Positions 55,801 to 64,000 of a DNA stretch of 64,000 bases are shown one piece after another. Position numbers and translations under genes: made by a program. The notes beneath the pieces were generated by a model that ran no database searches, was not told the DNA's origin, and was given only the letters and a program-made list of their open reading frames with translations. Numbering within the stretch: position 1 is the stretch's first letter; each line of letters starts with the position of its first letter. This DNA is from Acanthopleura granulata. Lineage: Eukaryota > Mollusca > Polyplacophora > Chitonida > Chitonidae. Location: assembly GCA_016165875.1 (NCBI GenBank), contig JABBOT010000001.1, positions 14,700,330 to 14,764,329 of the forward strand, given 5' to 3'.

Positions 55801-58800
55801 GTCAACCCTCACCACACTCCTCTGGCCCACCTCAAACTCCTCTGGCCTACCTTCATCCGACTGTCACTAAGTCCACTCCTCCTCCACTCCTGGCCCACAT
55901 TCTCTCCTCTTTCACCTGGCCCACCATCACCTCGCTCTCGTGGCACCCACCTACAACCAATTCTCATCTGCCCCACCTTCACCCAGCTTTCACCTGGCCC
56001 ACCCTCACCCAGTCCACCCTCATCTAACAGTACCCACTTACAGGCAACTTTCATCTACCCCACTCTAACCCAGCAGACCCTCATCCCAGCCTCAAACTGC
56101 CCACTCTCACCCAAGCCAACCTCACCACAATCTCACTCGACCCACCTTCACCCAACTCTCACCTGACCCGCCCTCACCCCATTTTAAAACAGCCCACCCT
56201 CACCTCGCTCTCACATGGCCCATCGTCAGCCAGCCAACCATCACGCCGCTCATCATTCCCACCGTCATCCAGCACACCCTCAGTTCACTCTCACATAGCC
56301 CACCCTCACGCCACTCTTACCTGACCCACCGTTACCTCACAGCACCCACCATCACTCATCGCTCACAATGCCCACCCTCACCCCACTGTCACCCAGCCCA
56401 CCCTCACCTCACACCACCCACTATCACCCATCTCACACATTGCCAACCCTCAACCAACTCCCACCTGGCCCTTCTCCCACTGATTCCACCCTCACACAGC
56501 CCACTCCCACCCCACTTTCACAGAGCCCACCTGACCTCACCCCACTCTAACACAGTCCTCCCTCACCTATCTAACTCTTACTAAACTCAGTTCCAGCTGA
56601 AATTAAAAACAACATAGGTGAAATGTGTTTCAGTCTTAGATGTTGTTAAATTCATTGTATTCTTGTGATCAGTATCTGTTCGAGGATCTGGATTTTGACA
56701 GATGAACTGATTGTTAGGTGTGATGTACAGATTATTTGATACTTGTGGTATGCTGTTGTTTTTCACCCTGCAGTGAAACATGTCTACTTGTGTTCTTTGT
56801 CTTTGTCTAGGTGGTAAATGTGTTTAATTTATTCATGTAAACATGTCTACTTGTGTTCTTTGTCTTTGTCTAGATGGTAAATGTGTTTAATTTATTCATG
56901 TAAACATGTCTACTTGTGTTCTTTGTCTTTGTCTAGATGGTAAATGTGTTTAATTTATTCATGTAAACATGTCTACTTGTGTTCTTTGTCTTTGTCTAGG
57001 TGGTAAATGTGTTTAATTTATTCATCACGTATGGGGACACATTCCTGCCAAACCCTAACAGCTATGATGAGCTGTACTATGAGCTAATCCGGATGCACCA
57101 AGTATTTGACAATGTATACTCCATGGGTAAGTCAGTGTTCACTCCACTACAATTCATCTGTACATGAATATAACCTGTTAATTTTTCCCTGTGCCCTTTT
57201 GTAGTTTAAAATTAAAGAAACAAAGAAATAAGTGTAGAAATACATAGCCAGTTGTGGGAATTTGGGCATAACTTTCAGTAAGTGTAAGAGTTGAATTAAT
57301 TCACTGTGTGTCTTGTCTTAAAATTTGGTAGTGTGGTACACACAGAACAGTGTTGTTTTTCTTTTGACAAAAATTCTTTGCATTGTTTGTGGTTTCCACA
57401 GCATTAAGGTACACAACAAATGATGGTCAGTGGAAGGAAGCAGCTGCCAAAATGACCAACTGTCTGGTCAATATTCGGTTAGTGCATTTGCTTCTAATGA
57501 CTAATGATCAAACTCTTTGTGTAAACTGGTATAGAGAACTCCTACAGTGTTTATATTGACTGTACATGTAATGTGACCAAAGCACACTCTGTCCTGATGA
57601 TTGCAGGAAAGAAATATGATCTTGCCTGGAGCTTGAAGGCTAACCTTTATCATGGTACTTTTATGTAGGAAGTCACATCCCTCCCAGTGCAAGAAGTACT
57701 ACTACAGAATCTTTGTCATTTTTTTTTTTTCAATGTCTCACACTCTGTCCTGGTGATTGCAGGAAAGATTGAATGTCGCTTTTGTACAGTGATCAACCTG
57801 TTGATCTCAGAACCAGACTCTAGTTCCACCAAATATACCTGTAGTGTCTAGTGTCTTGCTTTTGTTCCCACTTCAGGGCTATCATCAACCACTTCACCCC
57901 TAAGGTTGACACCTGGGCTGCCGTGAATCACCTGTCTTCTCTGACAGAGGAACAGGTACGCTAATCTCTTGTCTTCTTGTTTTCTATAAAGGCAGGCCCA
58001 GATGGTTATTAGGGGTTCACACAGGTTCCCTGTGGGACACCTCTTGAAATCATTTGGACTGTTGTTATTATTATTATTATTATTTCTCTCATAAAATTGC
58101 AATATCTCCCAAACTACTGAAGGTAGAGAATCAAAACTTGGCAGTCTACCTTCTGAACATATGAAGCAACTTTTGACATTGAGTGTCTGTTGGCCAGTGA
58201 CGTGATTTAGTGATCATTTTGAATTTCATTGTTAAGCTTAAAAAATCTTCTTCTCTCAAAAGGGTATGCCTGTCGGGTGGAAATTCTGTTTGCTGTTTCT
58301 AGGTGGATGGCCCTACTCAGTGTCCCTTACATGTTAAATTTGATATGCAAATTAGGCTGTACTTAACCTCTGAAGTTACGTAAAAATTACATCAACTCTA
58401 AATATTGCTGAAAATGATTAACCAAACAATGGGTTGCTCCATGTTCTCAGGATAACAATCCTGCAAGAATTTGTTTCACATATTGTATAGTTTTTTAAGT
58501 TTTTTGCTAAGAAACCAACAAAGATTTCTCCAAATTATCCCATTTATATAACACTGGAGCAGTAGGTCAAAGGCAGAATCTCTCCCTACATGGGGCAGAG
58601 CCTTTGTATCTGACAGAACTATTTATTTTCTATTCACTGGCTTTCACATAGCCCCATTGAACACTGTACCTAGCAGTCTCAGATTCAGATCCAGTTAAAT
58701 TCTGCTAGTCTTTTTTCCCTCTTTTTGTTTTTTCAAGAATCATGCAATTATTAGGCACTGCAGACTAATCCTTGCGCTCTGAGGTTCAGGTCCAGTGTGT

Positions 58801-61356
58801 TTCTTATCATATTTACATGGAAATTTTTCCCAACAATTTTTGTTTTTCAACCTGACCTACTTTGGATGCCGAGTTGCCATGAATATAATCCATTGAAATG
58901 TCATTTTCTCCAGAAGGCTTTATTTGATCGAGCTGAAATTCAACAAACGGACACCATATGTAGGGGCAAATTACGTGTGCGAAAATCATTTTCATGTCTT
59001 GAAAACTGTAGAAATGCACTGATTACCAAAGTTGTTAGGTAACCAAAAGTTTTGGAATTTAAATATTTGAAGGATTGCTACCTAATACAATTTGACGTCC
59101 TGATCATGAATCTGATCTTGTGTTTTGCCTGCGACATATACGTTTGACAAATTACAATCAAAGTTCGAAAAATGCAATTTTCCCCATATTTGGAGGTCAC
59201 ATTACAGAAAACCATTACAGCTGTAATGCTGAAAATTACAAAGTGCAAAGGGCCATATATGTACTATACAAAGTGGGAAAAAGCAAAATTTCACCACATT
59301 TATAGGTCATGTTCAAGGAACCCATTATAGCTGTATGGCTGAGTGCTGTTTACTATGAGAATGGAGTTTATCCTTGCTACTCTGTATTCTTTATGTCTTT
59401 TGTTATGGGCTATGGGCAAAGGATTATAGCTGCACTGCTTCCACGATGGTTTTTTGTCGTAGTCATGGGTTAAAATCTAGTTCATCCCTTTTCAATCTTT
59501 TCAGTTTTTTTTCTCTTTTTTTATTACCATGAAGTTATCAGGCTTCTACCAGATGTGGTAGATAGGTAACGTGTAGACCCCGGCCACATTGTTGGATAAC
59601 AGTTTTAATTGTTCTGTTTGTTTGTGATGAGCAAAGTCTGAAGAACATTGCAGAGGTTAAGTTAGCTAAATGGGCATTTTCAATCATTTCTTTGAAATAA
59701 ACATCCATTTATTCATGTTTGCAAATTGTCCTGAATAAATACAGAAGCATACAAGGTGGTAGTTGAGAATTGATACTGATATGGTAGATTCAGATGGTAA
59801 ATGAGATTGGATTGTTATCACCACGACGAACCATGGCCTACTTTCTCAGGTGTATGTGCCGATTCAACTCGTTAATAAGCCAAATCAGCATTGGGTGACA
59901 CATCGGTGGGCGCTCTTGCAAACTAATGCAAAATAACGCTAAAAAGATGTGATTTCCGGCTATACCTTAGAGTGTTGCTGTTGTTGTTGGGCTCAACAAC
60001 AACAATCAGATGCAGGACATTTTGATTTAACTTAGTCCAAAGAGCAATTGCTCACAGCCTACAGTGGAAACTCTATTCACCTATTTTTTTGTGTGAGCAG
60101 TCTGGAAAAATAACGAAAAAAAATTGACTGAGAAGGAGTCGCAGATTTGTGCCTGTCAGATGTGTATTCTGTAGCAACTACTCGGGTTCACGTCTTTTTA
60201 GGTTATTTTGCGAGAGTACCCACTCATGTCTCATCCAAACAGCATTAATCTCGAGAGACGGCTCCAGTGCTGATTCATCTCATTCTTATTAAATCTTCTA
60301 GGCCCTAACATATCCACATGTTCTCATATTTTTTCTTATTTCCTGCATGCACCCTTGAAATATTACTCCAGGCTTCATATAACTGTTCTTCAAATACTAA
60401 TCAGGGGCTTGTATTGTTATACGTTAGAGTTTATTAATGATGTAATTCTGCTGATGACAGGTGTTGGAAGTGGTGAGGAGTAACTATGACACCCTTACCC
60501 TGAAGCTACAGGACAGCCTGGATCAGTTTGAGAGGTATTCTGAGACCCCCAGGGAAACAAGCTTTTTCACACAGCTGGTAAGACACGGGTTCCACTTCAC
60601 CTGATTTGAAAACAAAACAGGTTGTCATTCATCATAAAGCTATTTACAAGCTGTATAACATATATTTGTTGTAAGACAGTAAGTTTGGAATTCTGTAGCT
60701 TGAATTCATGCACAATTTCATTACTACAAGTTTGTCGCCATCGTAAAAGTGAAATATTCTTGAGTACGGCATAAAACACCTGGCAAATAAATGAATAAAA
60801 TTGCTACTACTAGTTGATGGAAATGAAGTGTAATCTGTCTAATAAAGGTGGATTGAAATTTTATTGAAGGTAGGCTGAACAATACCGAGTTAGTGAGGCT
60901 TGTGCCTGTGGACCTCATTTATATATTTAGTTAATTTGATTGGCGTGTTACGACGTACTCAAGAATATTTCACTTGTGCAATGAAAGCCAGCGTTATGGT
61001 GAGAGGAAACAGGGCAGGGGCTTGGGGAAACCCATGACCATCCACAAGTTGCTGACCGACCCACGTATGACCATCAAAGAAGACTTTGGACTTGAACTCA
61101 CAGTGATGGCTTTGGTGAGAGGCTCCTGGGTCAGTACACTGCAGTAGTGTGCCAGCACCTTCAGTCTTTGAGGCCCCTGTGGACGTCATGAGTATGATGT
61201 GAAGTTGTGGAGTTGAAAACACTCTGTCTTCTCACAACATAATGTTTTGTGCTTCTGTTACAGGTGCGCTCCATTATCTCAGATGTTAAGAAATCTGTAG
61301 GAAATTACAGTGTACAGCCTCAAGACATGTTACTGGAGTTGACAACAATATCCTAG
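43850..61356 (+). CDS. ARMH3: Armadillo-like helical domain-containing protein 3 (C10orf76 homologue, DUF1741)
   Basis: Golgi-associated helical-repeat protein; the human protein binds PI4KB and is linked to Golgi maintenance and secretion. 26 coding exons: 43850-43972, 45188-45244, 45511-45576, 46594-46674, 47422-47529, 47895-47987, 48296-48370, 49257-49343, 49659-49715, 49989-50032, 50247-50307, 51000-51046, 51343-51418, 52079-52154, 52581-52688, 53247-53305, 53528-53593, 53887-53956, 54290-54350, 54692-54780, 55162-55244, 57000-57126, 57402-57477, 57877-57955, 60461-60577, 61264-61356. All phases close, giving 692 aa (human 689). Strongly conserved blocks: [116 protein letters not shown]. 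Residues about 326-365 are a Pro/Thr/Ser-rich linker. The ATG lies one base after an acceptor. The exon 22 acceptor is the last of four tandem copies. Confidence 0.96.
44025..44350 (+). repeat. tRNA-derived SINE with mollusc-type core (SINE-B) in ARMH3 intron 1
   Basis: The head ccctagtggttagagtgctt resembles a tRNA A-box region and gatctggatcagtactgg a decayed B box. The body contains gtcattatcatgtgacaggg followed by tggggtgtcatgtctg, and the tail reads gaaaaattgttgagtacgac. I recall this arrangement from repeats common in abalone and bivalve sequences, which supports a molluscan source. Confidence 0.7.
44596..44806 (-). repeat. SINE-A copy with intact tRNA-like head
   Basis: Read on the minus strand from 44806: ggccaagtggttagcatgct (A-box region), then gcgagtttaaatccagtcc (B-box), cttgcctgtttcctcttcgg, and near the 3' end accataatactggtcacaag and ttcttgagtac. 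It joins a clear tRNA head to the common tail, showing that SINE-A is tRNA-derived. Confidence 0.7.
46740..47160 (+). mobile_element. Truncated relative of the TTAA-flanked element, in ARMH3 intron 4
   Basis: Shares with 38700-39050 the ordered blocks caaaagaatatcaaagtttcc, actgttttttagtt, aaaacttttaaaat, tttcattaat and the right terminus gggtactagtatcc. The left terminus is absent. It starts about 65 bp downstream of the exon 4 donor. Confidence 0.6.
48838..48962 (+). repeat. SINE-A fragment (body and tail)
   Basis: Carries ggtgatgggtttcccccagg, cctcccaccgtaatgctggc and gtgaaatgttcttgagtatg then ggcgtaaaacaccaacc, matching the other copies. It lies in ARMH3 intron 7. Confidence 0.75.
55280..55375 (+). 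repeat. SINE-A tail fragment
   Basis: Carries tttcccctggtttcctccca, ccataatgctggtcgctgtc and gtataagtgaaatgttcttg, then caaacaccaatcaagcc. It sits about 35 bp past the exon 21 donor and directly abuts the G-poor tract. Confidence 0.7.
55377..56575. repeat. G-poor, C/A/T-rich degenerate satellite in ARMH3 intron 21
   Basis: About 1.2 kb in which the plus strand has very little G and is built of degenerate units such as ctctggcccacctcacactc (about 20 nt) and later cccaccctcacctcacacca. The unit drifts along the array (a ggcccacctcacactcct zone, then ccaccctcacc zones). Open frames here are compositional artefacts. Such strand asymmetry can favour unusual DNA structure or R-loops. Confidence 0.85.
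56778..57026 (+). repeat. 63-bp minisatellite duplicating the exon 22 acceptor of ARMH3
   Basis: The unit aacatgtctacttgtgttct + ttgtctttgtctag + rtggtaaatgtgtttaattt + attcatgta occurs with exact 63-bp spacing. Acceptor-type AG boundaries end at 56810, 56873, 56936 and 56999. The last is the real one: only it continues from attcat into cacgtatggggacac, the conserved FITYGDT codons. In the first three copies the exon-like part runs gtg/atg-gta-aat-gtg-ttt-aat-tta-ttc-atg-taa, a stop after nine codons in the host frame. Confidence 0.95.
57581..57776 (+). repeat. Short direct repeat in ARMH3 intron 23
   Basis: The stretch cacactctgtcctgatgattgcaggaaaga (57583-57612) recurs at about 57739-57768 as cacactctgtcctggtgattgcaggaaaga with one change. 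There is nothing else recognisable between exons 23 and 24. Confidence 0.7.
57956..60460 (+). other. ARMH3 intron 24 (2.5 kb), no gene seen
   Basis: AT-rich, with a (TTA)n run at about 58062-58084. An internal weak duplication at 59190-59340 repeats cattacagctgtaatgctga / cattatagctgtatggctga. No family match. Open frames of about 60-80 codons look random. Confidence 0.6.
60725..60803 (+). repeat. SINE-A tail fragment
   Basis: Contains gtcgccatcgtaaaagtgaa, atattcttgagtacggcata and aaacacc followed by aaataaatgaataaaa, in ARMH3 intron 25. Confidence 0.7.
60935..61140 (-). repeat. SINE-A copy, inverted
   Basis: Reverse-complement tail motif tactcaagaatatttcactt at about 60957, then cagcgttatggtgagaggaa, cccatgaccatccacaag and ttggacttgaactcacagtg (inverted B-box region). 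Oriented opposite to the neighbouring tail at 60725-60803, so the pair could fold back in the ARMH3 pre-mRNA, about 120 bp before the last exon. Confidence 0.75.
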
Positions 61357-64000
61357 GTACACCTGCATTGCAATGGGTGCAGATTTTGGCAATGGATGGG
61401 GTTGTTGCACTTGGTGCAGCTGTGGCACAGTCTTATGACACCTACATGACACAGGTGCATTTGTGTGTAGCCAGCATATAATCGTGACACAATCCACCTG
61501 TCTGACAGGCCATTTCTCTGATGCCTTACCTCCGTGTATGTGCATATGGTCATGCAGCTCAAGAAGCAATATAAACTGTGATATGATTCACTCAGTGTGC
61601 GTAGTGAGGAGAGGAAATTCAACAAGATCTGGAGAGCTGTGGCAGTATCTATGACATGTCTTTACAGTGGATTGATAATTTGAAGAGATTTCATACCAAC
61701 AAGTCCTGTATTACAGTGTCCTCAATTTGAAAAAAGTCTTGATTGCTATTTTGGAGAAATTAAAAGTTCATGCAGTCCTTACCTGCTGCACAAACACCAA
61801 TATGACGAATTACTTTGCAGGTCTGTTTGAGGAATACATTAATATTTGATTCGTTCAAAGCATGTGCTGGTTGCATGAAATTAGATGAAATTAGAGTACT
61901 CCTTCCTTGTCACTAGTTCATGGTGGCATACACTGCATCTTTGCTGAATGCCTGGAATTGTCAGTTCTACTGTTTGGAGGAGACCGTCATTCATGACTAT
62001 GAGACATAAACCTGCTGTACTGAAAGATTAACAACATTTTATTACAATTTTTACCCAGCTACCACAAAGCAACTGTCAAAATGTATAGGTTTATCCAGAG
62101 GTACTCATTATTATTATTTGCACCACTTTGCTTTGGTAAAAACTATGTTGGCTAATCATTATGGTCAGATTTCACATAGTTTGGTGTTTCAACCATGTAT
62201 AGTGTAAGATGTTACGTGAGAGAGTTTTATAGTATTGGACTTAAAAAAGAAAGTGTTTTGTGCAATATTCCTGGAGTTTAATACAGTTGTGCAATGCCCT
62301 GAGCTAGACTCTGTGGTATGAGTTGGTACAGTAATGCTACTTGTTTTAATGTTATTATAGGTCTTCATCCTAAAAAGATAAGGATGGCTGACATTGGGGA
62401 TTCCCCTTATGCCTAATGATAAACGTTTGAACAAATGAAGACAAAATATGTTCAACCAGCATGTGAATACACTGGTACGAATCCCTATATGTCGAAAAAT
62501 TTTGCCATATTTTATCATGGTTGTTTGGCTATTGTATAAGATAAATTGTATGAGATATAAGATCATTGCATTGTGCCTGATTGTAAAATTTATGTTGTCA
62601 CATACATGTAATACGTCATTGAGTCATATTACATAATGCCTCATCAATCATCAGGATTCAAATTTTTGTAATTACAGTATACTTGTAATGTTTTCATGTG
62701 CTTGTATCATAGATCTATAGGTTGCTGTTAGTTCAAGTCCAGCTCGTGCTGGCTTCCTCTCTGGCCATACGTGGGAAGGTCTGTCAGCAACCTGTGGATG
62801 GTCGTCTGTTTCCCCTGGGCCCTGCCCGGTTTCCTCCCACCATAATACTGGCTGCCGTCATATAAGTAAAATATTCTCGAGTATGGCCTAAAACACCAAT
62901 CAAATAAATAAATAAATAAATAAATACATCTATACTGCCGCTTGGGCATAAATACTGTGTACTTAGCTGTCACTATGGCTGCTTACATGATCAAGCATAA
63001 AGCCACAGGTGAACTAGGGGGTACATTTAAGATACACGTGTATATTATGGTGACTATAGTGTTAAAATACAAGTACTTCTGCATGTAATTGATAGTGTTA
63101 CAATCCATGTATGTGTACATTGTTAGGCCATCCTTGAAAATATGTTCATGGGACTTAATCCAACTGACCTATTCAAAAGTTTTTATTGACATTCAGATAA
63201 AAGTTTTGTTTTTGTTTTGCTCTCCATGTTTATTTCTTTCCATGTTAATTTCTTTAAAATCCCTATCTTTGTCAAGAGCCAGAATAAAAAAAAAAAAAAA
63301 AAAAAGAGAAAGAATTCCTTACCGACAGACCGTATTTTTGCTTGGGTCGGGTTATGCGCAACAAAAATTTTTTTATGGATGGCCCTGTAGTGTCTCAGTG
63401 CATGTACGTGTGAGTGGTTAGAGTGTTGAAGGTGTGTAAGTGTACATCTGTGCCAGTGTCACCTTGGTGTAGTTGAGTACACATACATGTAATAGTCTTT
63501 ATCTATGCTAAGTGAATATTTATTGATTTGATTAGTGTTTAACCAGAATTTTCCACTTATTTGACAGAGATCAGTGATTATTACTCCACTACCCTCACTA
63601 ACTTCTTCACTTAAAGCCGCTGCCAAACCATTTAGCATTGCAATAAACTGCACAGCTTTGAACCAGCGATTTAACAGTCTAAGTCAGCACAGGGCCTCTG
63701 AGCAATGGTTAGGACTACCTATAAAAATGTGCTAATTGCACAGTTTTACAAAGAGCCGTTTATTTGGTGTAAACTTGAGTTTATAAATTTAGATTAGCAA
63801 TTGGTTTTATGTGAATATAGAAGCGTGTGACTGTTAAAGTGGAATATGTTGTGTTGTTAAAAAATGGTGCTAAATTCAGAACATAAAAATGTTTTGGTCC
63901 ATCTTGTCTACTCATGCCAAATATTATAGCAATGAGAGTATTAATGAAATTGTCACATTTAACAAAAAGAAGTGAAAAGTGTGTTCCAAAATTTGATCAA
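61357..64000 (+). other. ARMH3 3' UTR and downstream DNA
   Basis: Follows the TAG at 61354-61356. No coding exon is recognised. Possible poly(A) signals are weak (ATATAAA near 61570; AATAAA near 63642), so the transcript end is not fixed. It contains a SINE at 62728-62930 and a poly(A) run at 63284-63305. The remaining DNA is AT-rich and featureless. Confidence 0.5.
62728..62930 (+). repeat. SINE-A, best preserved body and tail
   Basis: gttcaagtccagctcgtgct (B-box-like), ggcttcctctctggccatac, gtgggaaggtctgtcagcaa, cctcccaccataatactggc, gtcatataagtaaaatattc, tcgagtatggcctaaaacac, and a tail of five aaat repeats. This copy defines the family for comparison. Confidence 0.85.

Noticed and set aside
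55554..56166. Overlapping Pro/His/Ser-rich open frames (157 and 147 codons)
   Set aside because: Product of the G-poor degenerate satellite, with no stop codons because of composition; no domain and intronic.

Overview
This is a metazoan nuclear genome window: AT-rich DNA with five intron-rich protein-coding genes, long introns with GT..AG boundaries, and many short interspersed repeats. Two SINE-like families point to a mollusc, probably a bivalve. One is a tRNA-headed family ending in a 'gtgaaatattcttgagta..gg..taaaacaccaatc' tail plus AATA repeats. The other contains a 'gtgacagggtggggtgtcatgtc' type core (44.0-44.4 kb). I recognise both from memory of mollusc sequences, so the phylum call is good but the lower-rank assignment is tentative.

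Layout, left to right. 9-1327 (-): 5' two-thirds of a CDC25-type M-phase inducer phosphatase, cut by the window edge. 1328-4768: divergent spacer. 4769-12395 (+): GLRX3 (PICOT), one thioredoxin plus two monothiol glutaredoxin domains, 10 coding exons, 329 aa. 12396-15604: GLRX3 3' region, a rearranged duplication, then the ERGIC1 promoter. 15605-31417 (+): ERGIC1, 9 coding exons, 293 aa, with a 6.6-kb first intron. 31418-34506: convergent spacer. 34507-41025 (-): LRP2BP, a Sel1-repeat protein, 7 coding exons, 345 aa. 41044-43848: divergent spacer. 43850-61356 (+): ARMH3 (C10orf76 homologue), 26 coding exons, 692 aa. 61357-64000: downstream DNA with a good SINE copy. I built the exon models by hand from splice sites, reading-frame phase and recalled vertebrate homologues. 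All internal phases close, and the lengths are close to the human proteins as I recall them (335, 290, 347 and 689 aa).

The genes are housekeeping or regulatory and form no operon-like unit. GLRX3 traffics iron-sulfur clusters, ERGIC1 and ARMH3 act in the early secretory pathway and Golgi, CDC25 activates CDKs, and LRP2BP is a scaffold.

The most unusual signal is in the introns. A minisatellite at GLRX3 exon 4 repeats the exon end together with its splice donor about 15 times (period about 47 bp). A second, in ARMH3, repeats the splice acceptor and first 26 bases of exon 22 in 63-bp units (three decoys plus the true site). Two further intronic arrays (30 bp and 25 bp) carry an acceptor-like pyrimidine-AG motif in every unit. 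Other items are a TTAA-flanked MITE-like element beside a LRP2BP splice donor, a GIY-YIG relic resembling Penelope-like elements, a G-poor 1.2-kb pyrimidine/CA-rich tract, and a template-switch-like duplication.
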